Shown piece by piece: positions 25,442-33,177 of a DNA stretch of 47,500 nt. The stretch lies in assembly GCA_036504675.1 (NCBI GenBank), contig DASXUT010000079.1, forward strand, positions 1-47,500, in the 5' to 3' direction. Position 1 is the stretch's first letter. Each line of letters begins with the position of its first letter. This stretch comes from Bacillota bacterium. GTDB taxonomy: Bacteria > Bacillota > Sulfobacillia > JAJYWN01 > JAJZPE01. Below the pieces are notes generated by a model. The model saw nothing but the letters and a program-made list of their open reading frames with translations. It was not told the origin of the DNA and did not search any database. Made by a program: the position numbers and the translations under genes.

Positions 25442-27133
25442 ATGAAGAGTGACATCGAAATCGCCCAGGCGGCAAAGATGGAGCCGATCGTCCAAATCGC
25501 CAAAAAGATGGGGCTCACCGAGGATGATCTTGAGCTGTACGGTAAGTACAAGGCCAAGATCTCCCTGGACGTCATCCCCCGTCTCAAGGACAAGCCGGAT
25601 GCCAAGTACGTCGTGGTCACGGCGATCACCCCGACCCCCCTCGGCGAGGGCAAGACGGTCACTACCATCGGCCTCGGCCAGGCCCTGAACCGCTCGGGCC
25701 ACAAGACCACCACCTGCATTCGCCAGCCGTCCCTTGGTCCGGTCTTCGGCATCAAAGGTGGGGCCGCCGGCGGCGGCTACTCGCAGGTCGTCCCGATGGA
25801 GGACTTCAACCTCCACCTGACCGGCGACGTCCATGCCGTCAGCCTGGCCCATAACCTCCTGGCGGCCTTCGTCGACGCCAGCTTGAACCACGGCAACCCG
25901 CTCGACCTCGACATGTTCTCAATCACCTGGCCGCGCGTCCTCGACGTCAGCGACGCCTCCCTCCGCAAGATCGTCATCGGTCTCGGCGGGGACGGGATCC
26001 CGCGGGAGACCGGCTTCGATATCGCCGTGGCTTCCGAGGTCATGGCCATCCTCGCCCTGACCACCGGGCTGCAGGACATCCGCAAGCGCCTCGGCAAGAT
26101 CGTCGTCGGCTACACCAAGACCGGTACGCCGGTCACCGCCGAGGACCTCAAGTGCGCCGGCTCGATGACCATCCTGATGAAAGAAGCCATCAAACCGAAC
26201 CTGCTGCAGAACCTGGAAGGCGATCCGGTCCTCGTCCACGCCGGTCCGTTCGCCAACATCGCCCACGGCAACTCCTCGATCCTGGCCGATCAGATCGCCA
26301 TCAAGTCGGGCGAGTTCCTGGTCACCGAGGCCGGATTCGGCGCCGACATCGGGGCCGAGAAGTTCCTCAACATCAAGTGCCGTAACAGCGGCCTGAAGCC
26401 AAACGCGGCCGTGGTCGTGGCCACCGTCCGGGCGCTCAAGATGCACGGCGGCGCCTTCAAGGTCGTCCCGGGCAAGGAGATGGACAAGGCCCTGGTGTCC
26501 AAGGAGAACATGGAAGCCCTCGACAAGGGCTGCGAGAACCTGGAGAAGCAAATCGAGAACATGCGGATGCATGGCCTCGAAGTGGTCGTGGCGATCAACC
26601 AGTTCGTCACCGACACCGACCGCGAGATCCAGTTCATCCACGACCGGGCGATCAAAGCCGGCGCGGCGGACGCCGTCCTTTCCCAGGTCTGGGCGAAGGG
26701 TGGAGCCGGCGGCAAGGAGCTCGCCGACGCCATCGTCAAGGCGACCAACAAGCCAAGCGATTTCCACTTCCTCTATCCGCTCGAGGCCTCGATCAAGGAG
26801 AAGATCGAGACCATCGCCACCAAGGTCTACGGGGCCGATGGGGTCGACTACACGCCGCTGGCCGAGAAGCGGATCAAGCTCTACACCAAGCTCGGCTACG
26901 ACAAGCTCCCCATCTGCATGGCCAAGACCCACCTCTCCCTGTCCCACGACCCGACCGTCAAGGGTCGGCCGCGCGGGTTCCGGGTGCCCATCCGCGACGT
27001 CCGCGCCTCGGTCGGCGCCGGTTTCCTTTACCCGCTCCTCGGCGAGATGCGGACGATGCCCGGCCTGCCGTCCGTTCCGGCCGGCACGAAGTACGACATC
27101 GACGCCGACGGCAAGGTCCTCGGTCTGTTCTAA
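25442..27133 (+). CDS. fhs: formate--tetrahydrofolate ligase
   Basis: It makes 10-formyl-THF from formate, ATP and THF. It serves one-carbon supply and, in acetogens, the methyl branch of the Wood-Ljungdahl pathway. It is 563 residues, the normal length. The ATP-binding TPLGEGKT is at about residues 65-72. The TCIRQPSLGPVFGIKGGAAGGGYSQV region is well conserved (GPVFGIKGGAAGGG), as are NLHLTGDVHAV and GPFANIAHGNSS. ATG 25442 follows AAGGAG by 12 nt. Histidine breakdown through formimino-THF could feed or drain the same folate pool, so its position behind hutI may be meaningful, but it has its own long leader. Confidence 0.97.
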   Translation: MKSDIEIAQAAKMEPIVQIAKKMGLTEDDLELYGKYKAKISLDVIPRLKDKPDAKYVVVTAITPTPLGEGKTVTTIGLGQALNRSGHKTTTCIRQPSLGPVFGIKGGAAGGGYSQVVPMEDFNLHLTGDVHAVSLAHNLLAAFVDASLNHGNPLDLDMFSITWPRVLDVSDASLRKIVIGLGGDGIPRETGFDIAVASEVMAILALTTGLQDIRKRLGKIVVGYTKTGTPVTAEDLKCAGSMTILMKEAIKPNLLQNLEGDPVLVHAGPFANIAHGNSSILADQIAIKSGEFLVTEAGFGADIGAEKFLNIKCRNSGLKPNAAVVVATVRALKMHGGAFKVVPGKEMDKALVSKENMEALDKGCENLEKQIENMRMHGLEVVVAINQFVTDTDREIQFIHDRAIKAGAADAVLSQVWAKGGAGGKELADAIVKATNKPSDFHFLYPLEASIKEKIETIATKVYGADGVDYTPLAEKRIKLYTKLGYDKLPICMAKTHLSLSHDPTVKGRPRGFRVPIRDVRASVGAGFLYPLLGEMRTMPGLPSVPAGTKYDIDADGKVLGLF

Positions 27134-27171
27134 AGACCCCTCACTGTTTCTCCGAGTCCCAAGGAACCAGG

Positions 27172-27204
27172 CGGCGGGCCAGCTGGTGTACGGCTGGCCC
27201 GCCG
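27172..27204 (+). terminator. strong hairpin after fhs
   Basis: CGGCGGGCCAGC (27172-27183), 9-nt loop, GCTGGCCCGCCG (27193-27204). The 12-bp perfect stem has no good U-tract after it (TGGCGCTTTCC), so termination may be factor-assisted. Confidence 0.6.
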
Positions 27205-27215
27205 TGGCGCTTTCC

Positions 27216-27244
27216 TTGACAAGGGTAGGGGTGGGGAATACAAT
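27216..27244 (+). promoter_or_regulatory. consensus sigma-A promoter of the NAD operon
   Basis: TTGACA (27216-27221), 17 nt, TACAAT (27239-27244). Transcription would start at about 27251 and the nadA GTG is at 27278, so the leader is short. Confidence 0.9.
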
Positions 27245-27254
27245 CGGATTGTAT
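27238..27254. promoter_or_regulatory. palindromic operator over the -10 box of nadA
   Basis: ATACAAT-CGG-ATTGTAT is a perfect inverted repeat with 7-bp arms that contains the -10 hexamer and reaches the start site. A bound repressor would block RNA polymerase. NAD genes in Bacillota are repressed by NiaR (YrxA), so that regulator is the natural candidate, but I cannot confirm that the motif matches its known site. Confidence 0.6.
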
Positions 27255-27277
27255 CTGGAAAGTAGGGGAAAAAGGCC

Positions 27278-28243
27278 GTGTCAACGGTGATTGCTGAGCC
27301 CGAGGCCCCGGCGGAGCAGGGGGACCAGCCCCTTGACCAAACCGAGCTCGCCGCCGAGGCCCGCCGCCTGAAGGACGACCGTCAGGCCCTCATCCTGGCC
27401 CATGTCTACCAGCGTCCCGAAGTCCAGGACCTGGCCGACTTCGTCGGCGACTCGCTCGGCCTATCGCAGCAGGCGGCCTGGTCCAAGAGCGGCCTCATCA
27501 TCTTCGGCGGCGTTCACTTCATGGCCGAGAGCGCGGCCATCCTGTCTCCCAAGAAAACGGTCATCCTCCCCGAACCCAAGGCCGGCTGCCCGATGGCCGA
27601 CATGGTCACCGGCGAAGGCCTCCGGGCGATGAAAGAGGAGTATCCCGGGGTCCCGGTGGTCGCCTACGTCAATACCTCCGCCGCGGTCAAGGCCGAAAGC
27701 GACATCTGCTGCACCTCGCGGAACGCAGTGAAGGTGGTTGAGTCCATCCCGGGTGACTCGGTCATTTTCGTCCCCGACCGCAACCTGGCCCACTATGTCC
27801 AGACCCAGACGAAGAAGAAGATCATCCCCTGGCCGGGGTTCTGCCCGACCCACAACCGGATCAAGGCCGAGGACGTCAGACTGATGAAAGAGGCCCACCC
27901 GCGGGCGGTCGTCCTGGTCCACCCGGAGGCCGATCCGGCCGTCGTCGGCTTGGCTGACGAGGTCTTCTCGACTGAGGGGATGTTGCGGTTCGTCCGGCGG
28001 AGTCCGGCCGACGAGTTCATCATCGGCACCGAGATGGGGATCCTTCATCCCCTCCAGAAAGACCGCCCCGACGCCAGTTTCTACTTCCCGTCCGGCGACG
28101 AGCAGATCTGTCCGAACATGAAGAGCACCACATTGAGAAAACTGGTCCGGGCCCTCGTGCGTCTGGAACCGCGGGTCACCGTGCCCGAGGACATCCGGGT
28201 CCGTGCCCAAAAAGCCCTCGACCGGATGCTCACCATCGACTGA
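27278..28243 (+). CDS. nadA: quinolinate synthase
   Basis: It condenses iminoaspartate (from NadB) with dihydroxyacetone phosphate to quinolinate, using a [4Fe-4S] cluster. It is 321 residues from GTG 27278. The three cluster cysteines are visible in KAGCPMAD (about 104), WPGFCPTH (about 191) and EQICPNMK (about 278). LAHVYQRPEVQDLADFVGDS and VAYVNTSAAVKAESDICCTS are strongly conserved. The first 25 residues are an acidic, probably disordered extension. It is the first gene of nadA-nadB-nadC-birA-coaX. Confidence 0.96.
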   Translation: MSTVIAEPEAPAEQGDQPLDQTELAAEARRLKDDRQALILAHVYQRPEVQDLADFVGDSLGLSQQAAWSKSGLIIFGGVHFMAESAAILSPKKTVILPEPKAGCPMADMVTGEGLRAMKEEYPGVPVVAYVNTSAAVKAESDICCTSRNAVKVVESIPGDSVIFVPDRNLAHYVQTQTKKKIIPWPGFCPTHNRIKAEDVRLMKEAHPRAVVLVHPEADPAVVGLADEVFSTEGMLRFVRRSPADEFIIGTEMGILHPLQKDRPDASFYFPSGDEQICPNMKSTTLRKLVRALVRLEPRVTVPEDIRVRAQKALDRMLTID

Positions 28244-28355
28244 CCGACGGTCAGCCACCCTCACCTACCCACTCACTCTTGTCGGGGGACGTTCCCAGCA
28301 CAAGGCAATTTGGCCGCTCGGTCAACGCTGGCGCCCCATTACTGGAGGGAAACCA

Positions 28356-29966
28356 GTGTATCCGAGGTACCTTAAAGACTTCGACCTCTCGGACATACCC
28401 CGGGAGGAAAGCGATTTTCTGATCATCGGCAGCGGCATCGCCGGTCTCTACACCGCTCTCAAGGCCAGTCGGTGGGGGCGGGTCACGGTATTGACCAAGT
28501 TGAAGATGGAAGACTCCAATACCGAACACGCCCAGGGGGGAATTGCCGCGGCCATCGGCCGCGAGGATTCTCCCCGTTTGCATATGGAGGACACCCTGGC
28601 CGCGGGGGTCGGCCTGTGCGACGAAGAGGCCGTCCGCGTCCTCGTCAACGAGGGCCCGGCCTGCGTCCTGGAGTTGGTGTCCCTGGGGGCCCACTTCGAC
28701 AAGCGCGGTGAGGACTTCGCCCTGACCCGGGAGGGCGCCCACAGCGAGCGGAGGATTCTCCACGCCCGCGGCGACGCCACCGGCGAGGAGATCGAAACCG
28801 TCCTCAGCTGGAAGGCCCTGACCTCGAGCGGGATCCTGATCCACGAGGACCTGCAGGTTATCGATCTTCTGACCGAGGGCGGCCGCTGTTACGGTGCCTT
28901 GGCCCTGAGACCGGACGGTCAAAAGGTGGCCTATCTGGCCCAGGCCACCGTGCTGGCCACGGGCGGAGCCGGGCAACTCTACAAGAACACGACCAACCCC
29001 AGCGTCGCCACGGGGGACGGGATGGCCATGGCCTACCGGGCGGGGGCGATCCTGGCCGACATGGAGTTCATCCAGTTCCACCCGACGGCCCTGTACCATC
29101 CGGGGAACCCGAAGTTCCTGATCAGCGAGGCCCTCCGCGGTGAAGGCGGGATCCTCCTGAACCCGGCCGGCGAGCGGTTCATGCCCCGCTATCACCCGCG
29201 GGGCGATCTCGCCCCCCGCGACGTCGTCGCCCGGGCCATCCTCGACGAGCTGAGGAAGGCCTCCGCCGAGCACGTTTGGCTGGACGGGACGAGCCTCGGG
29301 GCCGGCTTCGCTGAACGATTCCCGAAAATCTACGAGACCTGCCGCAAGTACGGCATCGACCCCAGGACAAAGCCCATCCCGGTGGCTCCGGCGGCCCACT
29401 ATATGATGGGCGGGATCAGGACCGACGTCGACGGGCAGACCAATATCGACGGCCTCTATTCCTGCGGGGAGGCGGCCTGCGTCGGGGTCCACGGGGCCAA
29501 CCGCCTGGCCTCCAACTCCCTCCTCGAGGGCCTCGTCTTCGGGCGAAGGATCGCCAACTCGATGAAGGACCGAGCCGGCGGCGCCACCCGGGACGACCTG
29601 GGGCACCTGCGGCTGTCCGCCAAGGAAGAGCGGCGTCCGTGGGAAGGGCCGAACGATCTCCGTCCCGCCCTTCAGGAGCTGATGTGGTCGGAAGTGGGCA
29701 TCCTCAGGGACGGGGCCGGGCTCCGGGACGCCTTGGCCAAGCTGGCCGACATGGCCCGGTTCACCTGGTCGGACCCACTGACCATGGAAAACGTCGAGAC
29801 GGCCAACCTGATCACCGTCGCCGGGCTCGTGGCCGAGGGCGCCCTCATCCGCCAGGAGAGCCGAGGCAGTCACTTCCGCCTCGACTTCCCGGCCCGCGAC
29901 GACGAAGGCTGGCGTTGGCACACGGTGCTCGAGCGACCCCAAGGAGCGTGGCGGCATGAAGCTTGA
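28356..29966 (+). CDS. nadB: L-aspartate oxidase
   Basis: This FAD enzyme oxidises L-aspartate to iminoaspartate for NadA. It is 536 residues. The dinucleotide-binding motif IIGSGIAGLYTAL is at about 22-34, followed by NTEHAQGGIAAA (about 54), the active-site HPTALYHPG region (about 247), the catalytic-loop LISEALRGEGG, and the FAD-binding ANRLASNSLLEGLVFGRR (about 386). GTG 28356 is chosen because GGAGGG (28344-28349) precedes it by 6 nt. The frame stays open 51 codons further upstream into nadA. Its end overlaps nadC by 11 nt. Confidence 0.96.
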   Translation: MYPRYLKDFDLSDIPREESDFLIIGSGIAGLYTALKASRWGRVTVLTKLKMEDSNTEHAQGGIAAAIGREDSPRLHMEDTLAAGVGLCDEEAVRVLVNEGPACVLELVSLGAHFDKRGEDFALTREGAHSERRILHARGDATGEEIETVLSWKALTSSGILIHEDLQVIDLLTEGGRCYGALALRPDGQKVAYLAQATVLATGGAGQLYKNTTNPSVATGDGMAMAYRAGAILADMEFIQFHPTALYHPGNPKFLISEALRGEGGILLNPAGERFMPRYHPRGDLAPRDVVARAILDELRKASAEHVWLDGTSLGAGFAERFPKIYETCRKYGIDPRTKPIPVAPAAHYMMGGIRTDVDGQTNIDGLYSCGEAACVGVHGANRLASNSLLEGLVFGRRIANSMKDRAGGATRDDLGHLRLSAKEERRPWEGPNDLRPALQELMWSEVGILRDGAGLRDALAKLADMARFTWSDPLTMENVETANLITVAGLVAEGALIRQESRGSHFRLDFPARDDEGWRWHTVLERPQGAWRHEA

Positions 29967-30825
29967 TCCGATCGCCCTCGACCGCCTGATCGAGCTGGCC
30001 CTGGCCGAGGACATCGGCACCGGCGACGTGACCACCGAGGCGCTCATCCCCGAGGACCATCGGGTCTGGGCCTACTTCCTCGCCAAGGGCGACGGCGTCA
30101 TCGCCGGCCTGGACCTGGCCGGACGGGTCTTCGCCCGGCTCGACCCGACGGTTGTCTTCCATGGCCGGGTGGCCGACGGAGACCGGGTCGTCAAGGGCAC
30201 CATCCTGGCCGTCCTGGAGGGCTCGACGCGGGCCATCCTCAGCGGCGAGCGGGTGGCTCTCAACCTGTTGCAGCGGCTCTCCGGCATCGCCACGATGGCC
30301 AGAAAGGCCACGGAGGTCGCCCGGGCGGCCAACCCGAAGGTTTGCGTGGTCGATACCCGCAAGACCACCCCCGGCCTGAGAAGCCTGGAGAAGTATGCCG
30401 TCCGTTGCGGCGGGGCCAAGAACCACCGTTTCGGCCTGTACGACGCGGCCCTGATCAAGGACAACCACATCGTCGCGGCCGGCGGGGTGGGCCCGGCGGT
30501 GAAGGCCGTCAAGACGGCCGTCTCACCCTTCACCAAGGTCGAGGTCGAGGTCCAGAACTTGGCCCAGGTAGAACAGGCACTGGCGGCCGGGGCCGAGGTG
30601 ATCATGCTCGACAACATGAGCCTCGAAGAGATGCGAGGCGCCGTGACCAGGATCGGTGGGCGGGCGACGGTCGAAGCCTCGGGCGGAATCAACCTCGATG
30701 GACTGGCCGAGGTGGCCGCCACCGGGGTGGACCTGATCTCGATGGGCGCCTTGACCCACTCGGTCAAGGCCATGGACATCAGCCTCGAGATCGGCCCCGA
30801 ACCGGGCCGGCCCGGTCCGGCGTGA
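29956..30825 (+). CDS. nadC: quinolinate phosphoribosyltransferase (carboxylating)
   Basis: It turns quinolinate and PRPP into nicotinate mononucleotide, CO2 and PPi, completing de novo NaMN synthesis. It is 289 residues. Recognisable are ALAEDIGTGDVTTEALIP near the start, LNLLQRLSGIAT (about 98), DTRKTTPGLR (about 132), LIKDNHI (about 165), EVEVQNL (about 195) and MLDNMS (about 217), all substrate-contact blocks. ATG 29956 lies inside the end of nadB, preceded by AAGGAGCG, which suggests translational coupling. Confidence 0.97.
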   Translation: MKLDPIALDRLIELALAEDIGTGDVTTEALIPEDHRVWAYFLAKGDGVIAGLDLAGRVFARLDPTVVFHGRVADGDRVVKGTILAVLEGSTRAILSGERVALNLLQRLSGIATMARKATEVARAANPKVCVVDTRKTTPGLRSLEKYAVRCGGAKNHRFGLYDAALIKDNHIVAAGGVGPAVKAVKTAVSPFTKVEVEVQNLAQVEQALAAGAEVIMLDNMSLEEMRGAVTRIGGRATVEASGGINLDGLAEVAATGVDLISMGALTHSVKAMDISLEIGPEPGRPGPA

Positions 30826-30838
30826 GGGGCCGCCGCCG

Positions 30839-31621
30839 GTGACCCTGGGTAGGCCGATCATGAGGTTGGCAGAGGCCGATTCGACCAACCAGGTGGCGGC
30901 CGAATTGGCCGACCAGGGCGCCCCGGAGGGGTCCACCGTGCTGGCCGAGGTCCAGACGGCCGGGTCCGGTCGTCTCGGCCGACGATGGGCTTCTCCCCGC
31001 GGCGGGCTTTGGCTGACGGTCATCCTCAGGCCACCCGCGGAGCGCCTGGACGCCTGGCCGACCCTGACCATGGTCGGAGGGGTGGCCGTCGCCGAGACGG
31101 TCGCGGACCTCCTGGCCGGCGAGGTAGGCGAGGGGCTCGAGGGGTCCCTCGATGTCCGAATCAAGTGGCCCAATGATGTCCTCCTGAACCGGCGGAAGGT
31201 GGCCGGCCTCCTCGGGCAGGCCCGTTTGGGCGGCCCCGGCGTCGAACCGGCCGTCCTCCTCGGGGTCGGCCTCAATCTCAACGTCGATCGGGCAAGCCTT
31301 CCCCCGGAAATCCGGGACACGGCTACATCTCTATCGGCGGCGACCGGCCACCGCTTCGATGCCGACGCCGCGCTTGAGAGCCTGACCGAGAGACTGGATC
31401 GGTGGTACGGCACCTGGCTTCGGGAGGGCTTTGGCCCCGCCCGAGGGCGCTGTCTGGCGCTTTCGGCCACGGTCGGTCGGTCGGTCCAGGCTATCGGCCC
31501 GAAGACCGCCATCACCGGGGAGGCCCTGGACATCCTGGGTGACGGCGCCCTGCTGATCCGCTCGGCCGACGGCCGGGAGACGACCGTCCGGGCGGCTGAC
31601 GTCTCCCTGCGGTCTGGCTAG
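30839..31621 (+). CDS. birA: biotin--[acetyl-CoA-carboxylase] ligase without HTH domain
   Basis: It attaches biotin to carrier proteins through biotinyl-AMP. It is 260 residues from GTG 30839, with GAGGGG upstream. The biotin/ATP loop GSGRLGRRW (about 42-50) and KWPNDVLLNRRKVAGLL (about 109-125) are intact, with the GVGLNLNV block and the C-terminal SH3-like domain. The usual N-terminal winged-helix of bifunctional BirA is missing, so it should be a ligase only and not the biotin repressor. It is embedded in the nad operon, 13 nt after nadC, and groups enzyme-cofactor genes together. Confidence 0.93.
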   Translation: MTLGRPIMRLAEADSTNQVAAELADQGAPEGSTVLAEVQTAGSGRLGRRWASPRGGLWLTVILRPPAERLDAWPTLTMVGGVAVAETVADLLAGEVGEGLEGSLDVRIKWPNDVLLNRRKVAGLLGQARLGGPGVEPAVLLGVGLNLNVDRASLPPEIRDTATSLSAATGHRFDADAALESLTERLDRWYGTWLREGFGPARGRCLALSATVGRSVQAIGPKTAITGEALDILGDGALLIRSADGRETTVRAADVSLRSG

Positions 31622-31651
31622 TGGGCCCCGTCGCTTAGGGAGGTGCGAAGG

Positions 31652-32416
31652 ATGCTCTGCGCGATCGACCTCGGGAACACCGACATCGTCGTCGGGCTCT
31701 ACCGGGAGCGGGAGTTGGTCAGGCACTGGCGGCTGTCGACCGACCGTAACCGGACGGCCGATGAGTTCGGCATCATCCTGCACAACCTGTTCTCCCTGGC
31801 TGGAATCGACCTCGGGGAGCTGGACGCGGTCTGCGTGGCCTCGTCCGTGCCCCCTTTGACCCCGGCCATCTCCGAGATGTGCGAGCAGTACCTTGGTTTG
31901 AAGCCGCTCGTCGTCGGTCCGGGGATCAAGACCGGAATCGTCATCAAGTACGACAACCCCAAAGAGATTGGGGCCGACCGGATCGCCGACAGCATCGCCG
32001 CTTTTGAGCTCTACGGAGGCCCGGTGGTCGTCGTCGACTTCGGGACGGCCACGGCCTTCGACGTCATCTCGGCCGACGGCGTCTACCTCGGAGGGGCCCT
32101 CGCGCCGGGGATCACCACCTCGACCGAAGCTCTCTTCGTCCGGGCGGCCAAGCTTCCGAGAATCGACATCGGCCGGCCGAAGTCAGTCATCGGCAAGAAC
32201 ACCGTTGCCAGCATGCAGGCGGGCATCGTCTTCGGCTTCGCCGGCCAGGTCGACGCGATCGTCCGACGGATCATCGCCGAGTTGGGGGCCCCGGTTCGAG
32301 TCGTCGCCACCGGGCCTTTCGCCGAGCTGATCGCGGCCGACAGCGAGACCATCGAGACGGTCAACCCGTTGCTGACCCTGGAGGGCCTGAGAATCGTCCA
32401 CGAGCGGAATCTTTAG
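31652..32416 (+). CDS. coaX: type III pantothenate kinase
   Basis: It phosphorylates pantothenate, the first step of CoA synthesis. It is 254 residues from ATG 31652 (GGGAGG 8 nt before; a GTG at 31643 overlaps that ribosome site and is unlikely). Motifs of the ASKHA-fold type III family: AIDLGNTDIVVGLY (phosphate-binding P-motif), GADRIADSIAAF (about 108) and VVDFGTATAFDVI (about 127). Type III kinases are not inhibited by CoA and need a monovalent cation. It is the last gene of the NAD/biotin/CoA operon, before a strong terminator. Confidence 0.96.
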   Translation: MLCAIDLGNTDIVVGLYRERELVRHWRLSTDRNRTADEFGIILHNLFSLAGIDLGELDAVCVASSVPPLTPAISEMCEQYLGLKPLVVGPGIKTGIVIKYDNPKEIGADRIADSIAAFELYGGPVVVVDFGTATAFDVISADGVYLGGALAPGITTSTEALFVRAAKLPRIDIGRPKSVIGKNTVASMQAGIVFGFAGQVDAIVRRIIAELGAPVRVVATGPFAELIAADSETIETVNPLLTLEGLRIVHERNL

Positions 32417-32448
32417 CCGGACCCGTGGTTAATCACCCCTTAGACGGA

Positions 32449-32478
32449 TAAAAACCCTCCCGCTTCGGGAGGATTTTT
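32449..32478. terminator. bidirectional terminator after coaX
   Basis: CCTCCCG (32456-32462), loop CTT, CGGGAGG (32466-32472), then ATTTTT, with AAAAA on the upstream side. It can end coaX on the plus strand and the unknown gene at 32529 on the minus strand. Confidence 0.88.
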
Positions 32479-32528
32479 GCTTAAGGGGTATAACCGTTTC
32501 CTGTAAGCCTCAGTTAAGTCAAGGACCC

Positions 32529-33020
32529 TCAGCCCACCAAACCGGTCAAGGGATATTTGACCACGTCGAGACGTTCGAACTCCGGGCGGCCGCCGACCCC
32601 GACCGTCACCGAATAGGACCGCCGCAACTGGACGAGCCCGCTGAAGATGCGGATGTCGCCCTCCTCCAGCGGGGAGACGATGACCAGGTCGCAGGTCAAC
32701 CGCGGGCCACGCCCCCCCGCCACCAGTTCCGCCCAGGCCCGGCCGAGGCGCCCGCGGCCTTCCCGGCCGAGGGTTTCCCGGAAGACCCTGAGGCCCAGAG
32801 CCGTATCCCCGAAGAAGATGGGCATCTCTCCGGAGGCCATCGTCCGGGTTCCGTTCTGGGCTTCCATGAGCACCGCCGCGACCTGGTCGGCCGTGCCTTC
32901 GTTCGGGCAGTCCAAGAGGGCCACGGGCAGCAACTGACCGGCGCCCATCGGGTCGATGGCGCCCAGACGGAGCCGGACTTGTCGGCACAGGGGCTCATAC
33001 CCCGGGAACGGCGGGAACAT
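32529..33020 (-). CDS. uncharacterised 163-residue protein
   Basis: I do not recognise the family. ATG 33020 (minus strand) follows GGTGGAGGTGG closely, and the frame shows a real-protein composition: MFPPFPGYEPLCRQVRLRLG at the start, LLPVALLDCPNEGTADQVAA in the middle, and a C-terminal half with alternating hydrophobic residues (LTCDLVIVSPLEEGDIRIF) that suggest beta strands. There is no signal peptide or membrane segment. It stands alone, divergent from the M20 gene and convergent with coaX across a shared terminator. A frame one base off (to 32440) is also open but has an arginine- and proline-rich shadow composition. Confidence 0.65.
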   Translation of the reverse strand: MFPPFPGYEPLCRQVRLRLGAIDPMGAGQLLPVALLDCPNEGTADQVAAVLMEAQNGTRTMASGEMPIFFGDTALGLRVFRETLGREGRGRLGRAWAELVAGGRGPRLTCDLVIVSPLEEGDIRIFSGLVQLRRSYSVTVGVGGRPEFERLDVVKYPLTGLVG

Positions 33021-33177
33021 GGTCCACCTCCACCGGGTTTCCGGCCCCTCCAAGACTGTCTGCGGTGGGGACCGAACGGCCTACGGGCGAAGCTTTCCCC
33101 ACCCATGGCGCTTTTCCTCCCGTGACCGCCAAGTTCGACCGCGGCCACGGCCAGGCCCCTGGAAATGAGGTGAACGA

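Noticed and set aside
32440-32988. Alternative minus-strand frame over the 32.5-33.0 kb gene
   Set aside because: It crosses the bidirectional terminator, has no ribosome site and is proline/arginine/glycine-rich, unlike the frame with GGAGG and ATG at 33020.
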